A stretch of 22,090 nucleotides of DNA from Chloroflexota bacterium (GCA_020845495.1 JADLFM010000182.1:1-22090), one strand, 5' to 3'. Positions 15,348 to 22,090 are shown, counted from the stretch's first letter. Made by a program: numbers and translations. Notes: generated by a model from the letters alone, not told the origin.

Positions 15348-15369
15348 ATCGTTAGCAGATCGTTAGCAG
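15348..15369. promoter_or_regulatory. Two tandem 11-bp direct repeats, OmpR/PhoB-type site
   Basis: ATCGTTAGCAG occurs twice with no gap (15348-15358 and 15359-15369). The second copy occupies the -35 position, 8 bases before a TACGAT -10. Abutting 11-mers at the -35 are the hallmark of PhoB/OmpR-family activator sites. The regulator is not encoded nearby. Confidence 0.6.
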
Positions 15370-15377
15370 TTGTGGCC

Positions 15378-15383
15378 TACGAT
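15378..15383 (+). promoter_or_regulatory. -10 of the secreted-protein gene
   Basis: TACGAT lies 8 bases after the tandem 11-mers and has no consensus -35, as expected of an activator-dependent promoter. The leader would be about 75-80 bases. Confidence 0.4.
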
Positions 15384-15466
15384 TCAGGTGGTGGCGCGCA
15401 TACGCGTCGCGCCGCACCGCGCTGCACGGCCAGCCCACGCTGACCGACATCTCGTAGGAGCACTCG

Positions 15467-16264
15467 ATGTCCATGTCCAATCGTAAGAAGAAGGCCGCTA
15501 TCGCCGGTGCTTCGCTAGCGCTGGTCGGTATGGTCGGCGTGGGCGCAGCAGTAGCGCCTCACGGCGCGCAGGCCGCCCAGTCGGCAGTCGGTATCAGCGC
15601 GCCGGCGTCGGTCGAGGCACAGGCGCCCCTGAGTCAGGCGCTTCGCCAGAGCCCGCCCGCGCCCAAGCCGCACCCGAAGCCCGGCAGCGTCGACCCACAG
15701 CAGCGTCAGCAGCGCCAACAGCAGCGCCAGCAGCAGCAAGACCAGTACCTTCAGGCGGTCGCGTCACACCTGAACGGCGTCACCAAGGATCAACTCGTCG
15801 CCGCCATGAAGCAGGCTCGGATCGACCTGGTGAATCAGGCGGTAACGAACGGCAAGCTCGACCGCGCCACGGCGGACCGGATCATCCAGCGTATCCAGAG
15901 CGGCCAGGCCGGCTTCGGAATGAACGTGCCCGCCGAGAACGGCCCGCGTGCCGGTGGCCGTGAGGCGATGCGCGGCGGCCCGTGGCTCGCCGCGCAGGTG
16001 CTCCAGATGCAGCCCCAGGATCTGCGGGCGGCGCTCAAGTCCGGCAAGACCCTCGCACAGATCGCCCAGGACAAGGGAGTCAGTCGCGATCAGTTCAAGC
16101 AGCAATTGACAGACGCCATGAAGTCTCGGCTGAGCCAGGCCGTCTCGCAGGGCCGCATGACCCAGCCGCAGGCCGATCAGGTGCTTCAGCGCTTCACGAC
16201 GAACCTGGATCGCATGTTGGACTTTTCGCCCGGTCAACGTCCGGCGCCGGCTCCGCGCTCCTGA
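15467..16264 (+). CDS. Secreted Gln-rich protein with duplicated helical module
   Basis: A 265-residue exported protein of unknown function. Residues 1-37 form a Sec signal peptide: NRKKK, a hydrophobic core, and a likely cut after AQA near 36. A Pro-rich stretch (62-75) and a run of mixed Gln/Arg (78-93) follow. Two helical modules 100 residues apart align well: 105-144 (VTKDQLVAAMKQARIDLVNQ onward) and 205-244 (VSRDQFKQQLTDAMKSRLSQ onward). Both continue QAV-x-x-G and end AD-x3-QR. Between them lies LRAALKSGKTLAQIAQDKG, a motif common in secreted proteins of gram-positive type. AGGAG ends six bases before the ATG. Upstream are tandem 11-mers suggesting two-component control; a strong terminator lies downstream. 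Confidence 0.8.
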   Translation: MSMSNRKKKAAIAGASLALVGMVGVGAAVAPHGAQAAQSAVGISAPASVEAQAPLSQALRQSPPAPKPHPKPGSVDPQQRQQRQQQRQQQQDQYLQAVASHLNGVTKDQLVAAMKQARIDLVNQAVTNGKLDRATADRIIQRIQSGQAGFGMNVPAENGPRAGGREAMRGGPWLAAQVLQMQPQDLRAALKSGKTLAQIAQDKGVSRDQFKQQLTDAMKSRLSQAVSQGRMTQPQADQVLQRFTTNLDRMLDFSPGQRPAPAPRS

Positions 16265-16319
16265 TGACGGAGATACGCTGACTCGAAGGGGACGTATCCT
16301 CGGACGTACTCCTGCCATG

Positions 16320-16355
16320 ACGCCCCTTGTGCACATCGCACAAGGGGCGTCTTTT
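16320..16355 (+). terminator. Strong intrinsic terminator
   Basis: A perfect 13-bp stem (16320-16332 with 16338-16350), a 5-base loop ACATC, then CTTTTCATTC. It ends the secreted-protein transcript 55 bases past its stop and separates it from amt. Confidence 0.9.
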
Positions 16356-16375
16356 CATTCTGTACGGGGCGACCG

Positions 16376-16404
16376 TTGGACGACGGGCCGGCGAGGCGTA
16401 CGCT
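16376..16404 (+). promoter_or_regulatory. Possible amt promoter
   Basis: TTGGAC (16376-16381), a 17-base spacer and TACGCT (16399-16404). The -35 keeps only TTG of the consensus. The spacing and placement just after the terminator favour it, with a leader of about 27 bases. Confidence 0.35.
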
Positions 16405-16437
16405 TGTGTCCATCTTCTGGCGGAGGTCATCCGGTTC

Positions 16438-17667
16438 ATGAACCAGATCAGCGGCGGCGACACCGCCTGGGTTCTCGCCTCGGCGGCGCTCGTGATGCTG
16501 ATGACTCCGGGGCTGGCGCTCTTTTACGGCGGGCTGGTCCGCCCGAAGAACGTCCTCTCCACGATCATGCACAGCTTCTTCATTCTCGCCCTCATCAGCG
16601 TTCAGTGGGTGCTCTGGGGCTACAGCCTGGCGTTCGGGCCGAGCGACAGCAGCGTCATCGGGAGCCTGGCCTGGGTCGGTCTCAACGGTGTCGGAGTCGA
16701 GCCGAACCCCGACTATGCGAAGACAATTCCCCACTACGCCTTCATGGCCTTTCAGATGATGTTCGCCATCATCACGCCGGCCCTGATCACCGGCGCCTTC
16801 GCCGAGCGGAAGCGCTTCAAGGCGTTCGTGCTGTTCAGCCTGCTCTGGGCGACGCTCGTCTACGATCCGCTCGCGCACTGGGTCTGGGGCGTCGGCGGCT
16901 GGATCCGCGAACTTGGCGCCCTCGACTTCGCGGGCGGGACCGTCGTGCACATCTCGTCGGGCGTCTCGGCGTTGGTGGCGGCGCTCGTGCTCGGGCAGCG
17001 GCGCGGCCTGGGCACCGAGCGAATGGAGCCGCACGACCTGACGATGACGGTTCTCGGAGCGGGGCTGCTCTGGTTCGGCTGGTTCGGCTTCAATGCTGGC
17101 AGCGCTCTTGCTGCCGATGGTATCGCGGCCACGGCGTTCGTGACGACCAACACCGCCGCCGCGATGGGCGCGCTGACCTGGGTTACCGTCGCCTGGGCAC
17201 ATAAGGGTCACCCCAGCGTCCTCGGCGCGGCGGCGGGTGCGGTGGCCGGCCTCGTCGGCATCACCCCGGCGGCTGGCTTCGTCACCCCCTCCTCGGCGAT
17301 CCTGATTGGCCTTGGCGCCGGCCTGATCTGCTACTGCGCGATCCAGCTTCGCGAGAAGCTACGGGTAGATGATGCCCTCGACGTCTGGGCGGTCCACGGG
17401 GTCGGCGGCACCTGGGGCTCGCTGGCCACGGGCATCTTCGCCTCGGAGGCGGTCAACCCGGCCGGCGCGAATGGGCTTCTCTACGGCAACCCGTCGCTCT
17501 TCCTAACGCAGGCGTTGACGGTCATTGTGGCGTGGGTATTCTGCGGCGCGATGACCTTCGCGATCCTGAAGGTCGTGGACGCCATCATCGGGCTGCGGGT
17601 ACCCGAGCAGGAAGAAGTACTCGGCCTGGACCTCTCGCAGCACGGCGAACCAGCGTACCAGTTGTAG
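16438..17667 (+). CDS. amt: Ammonium transporter (Amt/MEP/Rh family)
   Basis: A 409-residue inner-membrane channel with about eleven membrane helices that conducts ammonia/ammonium, forming trimers in this family. The pore twin histidines are H147 in LAHWVWGVGGW and H320 in WAVHGVGGTWGSL. The signature DFAGGTVVHISSGVSALVAALVLG is present, as are TPGLALFYGGLVRPKN and GWFGFNAGSAL. There is no cleavable signal peptide, unlike E. coli AmtB. ATG 16438 is preceded by GGAGGT with a 10-base gap; an upstream in-frame extension would begin within the terminator hairpin and was rejected. No glnK/P-II gene follows, which is unusual, since amt and glnK are normally paired. A repeat element and a microprotein gene come next. 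Confidence 0.96.
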   Translation: MNQISGGDTAWVLASAALVMLMTPGLALFYGGLVRPKNVLSTIMHSFFILALISVQWVLWGYSLAFGPSDSSVIGSLAWVGLNGVGVEPNPDYAKTIPHYAFMAFQMMFAIITPALITGAFAERKRFKAFVLFSLLWATLVYDPLAHWVWGVGGWIRELGALDFAGGTVVHISSGVSALVAALVLGQRRGLGTERMEPHDLTMTVLGAGLLWFGWFGFNAGSALAADGIAATAFVTTNTAAAMGALTWVTVAWAHKGHPSVLGAAAGAVAGLVGITPAAGFVTPSSAILIGLGAGLICYCAIQLREKLRVDDALDVWAVHGVGGTWGSLATGIFASEAVNPAGANGLLYGNPSLFLTQALTVIVAWVFCGAMTFAILKVVDAIIGLRVPEQEEVLGLDLSQHGEPAYQL

Positions 17668-17671
17668 TCGA

Positions 17672-17778
17672 GAGTGGCGAGCGAGTTGTCAGTAGTCAGT
17701 CATCAGAAGGCGAATCAGAAGGCGAAGCTGAGGATCCGTCGTTCCTGACGGCTGAGAACTGACAACTTCTCACCACTC
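17672..17778. repeat. MITE-like imperfect inverted repeat after amt
   Basis: Arms of about 21-22 bases (17672-17693 and 17758-17778) are inverted copies with one indel and a few mismatches. The inner ten bases, AGTTGTCAGT and ACTGACAACT, match perfectly. The 64-base centre holds two abutting ATCAGAAGGCGA copies (17702-17725) and could fold further. It starts five bases past the amt stop and might shape the 3' end of its mRNA. It looks like a small dispersed element, but copies elsewhere cannot be seen. Confidence 0.55.
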
Positions 17779-17810
17779 GCCCACACATCACTCGCCCACA
17801 CATCACTCGC
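17775..17810. repeat. 15-bp tandem repeat, 2.4 copies
   Basis: ACTCGCCCACACATC occurs at 17775-17789 and 17790-17804, with the first six bases again at 17805-17810. It abuts the inverted repeat and the ribosome site of the next small gene. Confidence 0.8.
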
Positions 17811-17822
17811 AGGAGGTTCCTC

Positions 17823-17960
17823 ATGGACAGCATCATCTTAGAGGCCGCTCTGGTCGCCTTCTTCGCACTCGTCGCGCTGTGGCTCATGCTTCCGGCAAGC
17901 CCGAAGATGGATTCGACCATCCTGGAGCAGGCCCATCGCCACCTGCCTGCGCGTGTCTGA
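17823..17960 (+). CDS. 45-residue single-pass membrane microprotein
   Basis: A 45-residue product starting at ATG 17823, with AGGAGG (17811-17816) six bases ahead, one of the best ribosome sites in the window. Residues about 4-24 (IILEAALVAFFALVALWLML) are one hydrophobic helix, followed by a short polar tail ending LPARV. It lies 155 bases after amt, on the same strand. I do not recognise it. Proximity suggests a small partner or modulator of a membrane protein, perhaps Amt, but nothing proves it. Chance is less likely given the ribosome site and intact helix. Confidence 0.55.
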   Translation: MDSIILEAALVAFFALVALWLMLPASPKMDSTILEQAHRHLPARV

Positions 17961-17965
17961 TCTCG

Positions 17966-18166
17966 ATGAGCATCGAGACGTGCGGCGAGACGTGCGGCGA
18001 GACGTGCGGCCAGGATTGCCAGGAGAGGCACACCGTACGGCGTGTGATGCGGCGAGTTTGCCGCCGGTGGCACGCACGCCCTGGCTCGTTCGCACTGCCC
18101 CGGGTCGCTGGCTCCGCCGTGCTTCGGCCGGTCCGCCCCCGCCTGATGCGGGAGCCGTTCGGCTAG
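17966..18166 (+). CDS. Doubtful 66-residue Cys-repeat reading frame
   Basis: An open frame starting MSIETCGETCGETCGQDCQE, so that three 12-base repeats read as CGET-type units, then a very basic stretch with two further Arg-rich segments. It begins six bases after the microprotein stop and overlaps the 3' end of the opposite gene by four bases. No ribosome site precedes the ATG. It may be a by-product of the DNA repeat; I list it because the cysteines are regularly spaced. Confidence 0.15.
   Translation: MSIETCGETCGETCGQDCQERHTVRRVMRRVCRRWHARPGSFALPRVAGSAVLRPVRPRLMREPFG
17975..18010. repeat. Three perfect tandem 12-bp repeats
   Basis: GAGACGTGCGGC occurs three times without a gap. The unit is a whole number of codons. 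The 202 bases between the microprotein and the B3/B4 gene hold little else. Confidence 0.85.
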
Positions 18167-18891
18167 GAGAGGACCGGTACCGAGGTCTGCACAGCCGGCG
18201 TCGACTCGTCGAGGACGTACCAGGACGTATGACCGCCGCACACCTGCCGCACGATCGTAGCGAGAGTCTCGGTCGCCCGCTCGATCTCGTCGGGGGTCGC
18301 GGGGGGCAGGCTATGGACGTTCAAGATGGCGTTCCTGGTGGCTGGCGTGATCTTGGTGGGCTCACCCTGCCGCCACGACCAGCGCCGACACAGTACCTTC
18401 GCGTCATCGGCATAGATCACCTCGCCGGTCTCGGGCGCGTCTTCCGCCTCGGTGCCGAGCGGCACGAACGACTCGTCGCCGGCCGCGATCCGGAGGTGAA
18501 GGCCACCGCTCACGAGGTCCAGGTCGTCGCCGCCGACGGGGACCAGGAACCGCATCGAGACGGCGTTGTACACGGCGACGAGCGCGTTGATCGGCGGAAT
18601 GGCGTCGCCGCGCCGCGCCCGCCGGACCAGCGCCTCGACAGACGACTGATACTTGCTCGGGCGGGCGCCGAAGCGCGTGAACGCCTGACGCCAGGCCGCG
18701 ATCTTTGGATGCGAGACCACATCAGCCAGCGCGTCGTCGGTGCGGACACGCTGTTCGACGTCGCGCAGGAAGAGGATCGCCTCCTCCAGGCCCCGGCGGT
18801 TGTCCAGACCCCAGCAGATGACCTTTCCCCAGCGATAGCCAGGGAACATCTCGAAGATCTCCGGGTGGATCTGATCGGTAAGCCGACGCAC
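18163..18891 (-). CDS. B3/B4 tRNA-binding domain protein
   Basis: A 242-residue stand-alone protein of the B3/B4 domain family, the fold that in phenylalanyl-tRNA synthetase beta forms the editing site. Family-like blocks are KIAAWRQAFTRFGARPSKYQ with SSVEALVRR, PPINALVAVYNAVSMRFLVP, GEVIYADDAKVLCRRWSWRQ and a late NAILNVHSLPP. Free-standing members may edit or handle amino acids, but their substrates are mostly unknown. The GTG start lies nine bases after the stop of the gene upstream, so the pair is an operon. A weak AAGGG in the end of that gene may serve as ribosome site. Family assignment is by memory of the motifs and is good. Confidence 0.85.
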   Translation of the reverse strand: MRRLTDQIHPEIFEMFPGYRWGKVICWGLDNRRGLEEAILFLRDVEQRVRTDDALADVVSHPKIAAWRQAFTRFGARPSKYQSSVEALVRRARRGDAIPPINALVAVYNAVSMRFLVPVGGDDLDLVSGGLHLRIAAGDESFVPLGTEAEDAPETGEVIYADDAKVLCRRWSWRQGEPTKITPATRNAILNVHSLPPATPDEIERATETLATIVRQVCGGHTSWYVLDESTPAVQTSVPVLS

Positions 18892-18900
18892 CGCCGCCGT

Positions 18901-19293
18901 TCAGCCCTTCGGTGGAGGCGGCACGTCCCCCTTGGTCTCGCCGCGGACTCCCCGCTCGAGCTCTTCGAGGAGGTTCCGCACGTCGCTCTGCGCGGCGGCT
19001 CGCCGCTGGTTGCGGCGTGTCCGCTCGATCTCGAGCGCTGAGAGGTAATCGTCCTCCGGGGCGCCGGCAGCCATCAGCCGGTCGCCAAGCTCGCGGACGA
19101 GATCGTCGACCGGGCCTTTGCGGCGGGCAAGACCGAAGTTGACCGAGCAGTCCCAGGAACAGAAGTCCCAGACCTGCTCGGGATGACCGTCGTCGAGCAC
19201 GTCCCAGTGCAGCTCCAGCCAGGTTCGGCGTTCCTGGACGTCGTTCCAGTTCACCGTACGGCCGCAGTAGTCACACCGCTTATACGCACCCAT
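18901..19293 (-). CDS. Small four-cysteine (zinc-finger-like) protein
   Basis: A 130-residue protein with two cysteine pairs, CDYCGR (7-10) and FCSWDC (about 45-49), that could bind one zinc ion. The WLELHWDVLDDG segment lies between the pairs. The rest is charged and helical, including ALEIERTRRNQRRAAAQSDV, and ends in a Pro/Lys tail. GGAGGGA lies eight bases before the ATG, and a good promoter (TTGAGA, 18 bases, TAGAAT) lies just upstream. It is the first gene of a two-gene unit with the B3/B4 protein. I do not recognise the family. A role with nucleic acid or tRNA is suggested only by the finger and its partner. Confidence 0.75.
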   Translation of the reverse strand: MGAYKRCDYCGRTVNWNDVQERRTWLELHWDVLDDGHPEQVWDFCSWDCSVNFGLARRKGPVDDLVRELGDRLMAAGAPEDDYLSALEIERTRRNQRRAAAQSDVRNLLEELERGVRGETKGDVPPPPKG

Positions 19294-19827
19294 TTCGGAA
19301 TCCCTCCGCCGGCCTACATTCTACCCGCGCAGCGGCGTTTCTCTCAATGCGCGCCACCCGCCCAATCGGGCAGACCAATGACGCGGCAGCGCACAGCACC
19401 TGCTCTCCTCAGGCTGGCCGATGTAGGTCGATTCCACGGCTCGTCCGCGACTCGCGTGGGGTCGACGTCTGGTTCCATCGACTGCACGTTCAGCGAAGCC
19501 GGCGATGGAGCGAGCAAGTGGGGCAGACGACGCGCCACCCTCCACCCCGGCCTCCCATTCGTGAGGACGCTAACTGCCCGACCCGCGTTCCAATGCTGCT
19601 CCTGGGCGTGACTTCAGTATGCTACCGCGCTCTCCAGATGGAACGTTCTGGCGGGCCTGGACGTGACCCATACGCGCGAAGGCCGTTTCGATGGCGTCGG
19701 GTGCCGAGTGTATCCCCGTTGACATGACGCGTACACACGATGGACGCACTCTCGAGTGTGAACCGCGCGGCCCTGGGATGTGCCGGTCTCCTTCACCGCG
19801 CTCACCGAACATCCGGTACCCTTTGCC
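19294..19827. other. 534-base region without a supported gene
   Basis: Apart from the promoter at 19318-19347, I see no gene here. Several frames stay open for 60-140 codons on both strands, as expected at this GC content. None has a good ribosome site or a recognisable product. A decayed gene cannot be excluded. Confidence 0.5.
19318..19347 (-). promoter_or_regulatory. Promoter of the four-cysteine/B3-B4 unit
   Basis: On the minus strand TTGAGA (19347-19342), an 18-base spacer, then TAGAAT (19323-19318). The predicted start leaves a leader of about 18 bases, enough for the GGAGGGA ribosome site. Confidence 0.6.
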
Positions 19828-20769
19828 TCAGTACCCGCGCTGGAAATCGATCTGACCGACCATCGGTTCGCCCGCCTGAAAGCGCCGGTAGTTCTCCAGA
19901 AAGCGCTGCGCGTTGATTGGCACATCGTCCGGTCCGGAGATGTGCGGCGTGACGATGACGTTGTCCATGGTCCAGAACGGGCTGTCCTCGGGCAGCGGCT
20001 CCGTCTCGAAGACGTCCAGGACGGCGCCGCGAAGCTTCCCGCTCTGGAGCGCTGCGATCAGGCCGTCCTGACGCACGACGGCGCCCCGCCCGATATTCAC
20101 CAGTACGGCTCGCTCGGGTAGCAGCGCGAGCCGTCTGGCGTCGATCGAGCCACGACTCTCAGGCGTCAGCGGGACCACGAGCACCAGGTAGTCGGCGCGC
20201 GGCAGGACGGCGTCGAGGCCGGCGAGGGGGTGCACCTCGTCCAGCCCATCGACGGCTCGTCCGGACCGCGAGACGCCGATCACGTCGAGCCCGGCCCGGC
20301 GAAGCGTGCGGGCAACCTCGCTCCCGATACTACCGAGTCCGACGACGGCCGCCGTGCCACCACGCAGCAGCGGCGAATTGAACGGGATCCACTCCTTCGC
20401 GGCCTGTTGGCGGAAGGTGCGGCGGGCGTTGAGTTGAAACGCCAGGAGATAGCCAAGCACGTACTCGGCCATGGCGTCGTCAAAGACGTGGACCATCCGG
20501 GTGACCGGCACACCGGCCGGCAAGTACTCGCGGGCTGCCATGACGTTATCGACGCCAGCGCCGGTCGAAGAGATCCAGCGCAGCCTGGGCGCGTCGCGCA
20601 ACAGCTCCGGTGGGAAGTACCAGGCATACAGGATATCCATCTCACGCGCGAAGGCCGCCGCGGATGGATCGTTCGGGTCGAAGACCATGACGTCGAGATC
20701 GGGGGCCTCCCTGGCGAAGATCTCCCGATAGGCCGGGCCGTCGTCACTCACGATCAAGAGCCTGGGCAA
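19828..20769 (-). CDS. D-isomer-specific 2-hydroxyacid dehydrogenase
   Basis: A 313-residue NAD(P)-dependent oxidoreductase interconverting 2-oxoacids and D-2-hydroxyacids, nearest in layout to the GhrA/glyoxylate-reductase group. The nucleotide site is VVGLGSIG (about 142-149) in a Rossmann domain. Catalytic residues are R228 in NIGRGA, E257 in DVFETEPLP and H276 in TPHISG. The start is TTG, supported by a strong GAGGAGG run a few bases ahead; starting at a later codon would cut the first beta strand (RLLIV). It lies 47 bases after the monooxygenase gene on the same strand and is probably cotranscribed. The substrate is not determined by sequence. Confidence 0.92.
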   Translation of the reverse strand: MPRLLIVSDDGPAYREIFAREAPDLDVMVFDPNDPSAAAFAREMDILYAWYFPPELLRDAPRLRWISSTGAGVDNVMAAREYLPAGVPVTRMVHVFDDAMAEYVLGYLLAFQLNARRTFRQQAAKEWIPFNSPLLRGGTAAVVGLGSIGSEVARTLRRAGLDVIGVSRSGRAVDGLDEVHPLAGLDAVLPRADYLVLVVPLTPESRGSIDARRLALLPERAVLVNIGRGAVVRQDGLIAALQSGKLRGAVLDVFETEPLPEDSPFWTMDNVIVTPHISGPDDVPINAQRFLENYRRFQAGEPMVGQIDFQRGY

Positions 20770-20816
20770 CGGACGCTCCTCCTCAAGACGATGTGAACGC
20801 TATCGGCGTTGGGCGC

Positions 20817-21967
20817 TCAGTGGCCAGCCGCCGCGGCATCACGTTTCTGGTGCGCCGTCTCCAATGCCTCGCTTCTCACCGCATTCATCTCGCGGCTTCG
20901 CGCGCAGGAGTGCCGATACGAGTCTTCGATGCCGCCGAGCGCTCCCTGGAAGCGCGGCATGACATAGCGGGCCAGCAACTCGTAGCTCTTAAGCGTCTTC
21001 TCGCGCGACGCCCATTCGTGCGCCGAGATCAGGAAGCCGCCGAAGCCGCCGCTGGCCTCGTCGAAGCGGTGGAGAGCCGCGACGAGGTCGTCCGGCGTTC
21101 CGACGATCCAGCGCCCGAGCTCCACCATCTGCTCGACGATCCGATCGCGCGGACCGGGCACGGGCGCCTGCCGTCCGTTCGCCGCCTCCAAATAGTCCAA
21201 CAAGTACGCCGCCGCGCCGGCGCGCACGTCGTTCACGGCCTCCTCGCGGCTCTCGGCCAGATGGACTGGCACGACGAGCCGCCACTCCTCGCGCCGCATC
21301 GTCTTCCCGTGACGGGCCGCCTCGTCCTCGGCGATGGCCCACTGCTTCTTCAGATCGACCGGTCCGCGCACACCACCAGCCGCACCAAGCGAGAGCAGTC
21401 CGGCGCCATGACGGCCTGCCGCGAGCGGGCCTGACGGTGACTCCATGCTCGCCACGGCGATAGATGGATGCGGCTGGGTGTACGGGCGGATCTGCAACGT
21501 CGCATCGTGCAGCGCGAACCAGTCGCTGACGTGGGTGAGCGGCGTCGGCTCGGTCAGCAGCCGCACGATGACGTCGAGCGCTTCGTCCATCATCGGGCGT
21601 TGACGACGAGGGTCGATGCCAAGCATCAGCGCGTCACTCACGAGCGCCCCCGGCCCCACCCCGAACAGCACTCGTCCACGTGTCAGGTGGTCGAGCAGCA
21701 CCATCCGGTTCGCCACCATGAGCGGATGATGATACGGCAGGCTGACGACGCCGGTCCCGAGCAGGATGTGGCGGGTGCGTTCGGCCAGCATGGCGATGAA
21801 CACCTCAGGCGAGGCGATCGTCTCCCAACCGCCGCTGTGGTGCTCGCCGATCCAGGCCTCGTCGTAGCCGAGCCGGTCCAACCACTGGATCAACTCCACG
21901 TCCCGCTCGAAGCCCAGGGTCGGATTGTCGCCAACGGCGTGGAACGGAGCTAGAAAAATGCCAAAAC
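20817..21967 (-). CDS. LLM-class flavin monooxygenase, 5' end cut by IS
   Basis: A luciferase-like oxidoreductase using FMN or F420. The conserved start RFGIFLAPFHAVGDNPTL is intact and joins ERDVELIQWLDRLGYDEAWI, GEHHSGGWE, LGTGVVSLPYHHPLMVANRM and LTRGRVLFGVGPG. About 383 residues remain. The first codons are missing: in frame the sequence reads TTA CGT TTT GGC, with no ATG, GTG or TTG further upstream in the window, and an IS66-like end meets the gene at 21967/21968. A GTG at 21899 could give a 360-residue form, but it would lack the first beta strand and is probably inactive. Before insertion it would have headed an operon with the 2-hydroxyacid dehydrogenase. Family certain; present activity doubtful. 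Confidence 0.82.
21960..21967. other. Probable 8-bp target site of the IS
   Basis: GCCAAAAC directly abuts the GTAAGAG tip of the element and corresponds to codons 2-4 of the monooxygenase gene. IS66-family elements duplicate 8 bp, so a second copy should flank the far end outside the window. Confidence 0.45.
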
Positions 21968-22090
21968 GTAAGAGTTCAGACTTGTGGGGCGAGGAGTTGG
22001 CGGCAGGCGAGGAAGGGATTGACGCCCTGGGCGTGCCAGGTGCCGAAGAGGGTGGCGAGGGCGACCTTGGTGGCGGTGCCGTTGGGGGAG
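21968..22090 (-). mobile_element. End of an IS66-like insertion sequence (partial)
   Basis: The tip begins GTAAGAGTTCAGAC; GTAA ends are typical of the IS66 family. The transposase stop codon lies within ten bases of the tip, inside the expected terminal inverted repeat. The element continues past the window edge. The IS66 assignment rests on the tip and the protein tail, from memory. Confidence 0.55.
21976..22090 (-). CDS. Transposase C-terminus (partial)
   Basis: The last 38 codons of an open frame entering from the window edge. The product contains TKVALATLFGTWHAQGVNPF and then ACRQLLAPQV before TGA. This looks like the C-terminal tail of transposases common in Chloroflexota, probably IS66-type. 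No catalytic residues lie in this part. It runs in the same direction as the disrupted monooxygenase gene, so read-through from the element could still transcribe the downstream operon. Confidence 0.6.
   Translation of the reverse strand, partial: SPNGTATKVALATLFGTWHAQGVNPFLACRQLLAPQV

Noticed and set aside
16327..16437. N-terminal extension of the ammonium transporter
   Set aside because: It would start inside the terminator hairpin; ATG 16438 has a ribosome site and the normal family N-terminus.
17775..17810. Possible CRISPR-like array
   Set aside because: The 15-mers abut with no spacers and there are no cas genes.
19347..19727. 126-codon plus-strand frame in the gene-poor gap
   Set aside because: No ribosome site, no recognisable motif, Arg/Pro/Ser-rich composition typical of a non-coding high-GC frame.

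Overview
The window is GC-rich bacterial DNA. The mix of genes suggests a member of the Chloroflexota, possibly near Thermomicrobia/Sphaerobacterales: Tat- and lipobox-type ABC binding proteins, an LLM-class flavin/F420 monooxygenase, an MtrA-like/DUF4346 protein, a bacterial dynamin and a gram-positive-type SOS box. This placement is inferred from protein families; no rRNA is present. No tRNA, rRNA or CRISPR array was found.

Layout. (1) 166-2847: CTP synthase pyrG (minus strand) diverges from rsfS, which is followed by a small membrane protein gene (plus). The 430-bp gap holds a pyrG promoter, an attenuator-like hairpin with a pyrimidine loop, and three tandem 12-mers. (2) 3044-6891: a soluble histidine kinase (minus) diverges from a two-gene unit encoding a dynamin-like GTPase and an MtrA-like/DUF4346 fusion. 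(3) 7095-13528: an orphan LivK-type lipoprotein, a CoA-transferase, then a carbohydrate ABC cassette (binding protein plus two permeases, no ATPase) behind a good sigma-70-like promoter with an overlapping palindrome. (4) 13717-16264: tsaD (minus, possibly leaderless), an 86-residue protein with an exact GAAC-N4-GTTC box at its promoter, and a secreted Gln-rich protein behind two tandem 11-mers. (5) 16320-18166: a strong terminator, the ammonium transporter gene amt, a MITE-like inverted repeat and an unrecognised 45-residue membrane microprotein. (6) 18163-19293: a four-cysteine protein and a B3/B4-domain protein (minus). (7) 19828-22090: an LLM monooxygenase and a D-2-hydroxyacid dehydrogenase (minus). 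The monooxygenase gene is interrupted at codon 2-3 by an IS66-like element that runs off the window.

Housekeeping genes (pyrG, rsfS, tsaD) are interleaved with transport and accessory genes. The items most worth following up are the pyrG leader, the SOS-boxed small gene, the dynamin/MtrA-like pair, the tandem 11-mer promoter and the IS junction. Starts were moved from the longest possible reading where a ribosome binding site or a neighbouring gene argued for it, and each entry says so. Functional statements rest on motifs I could read, not on database searches.
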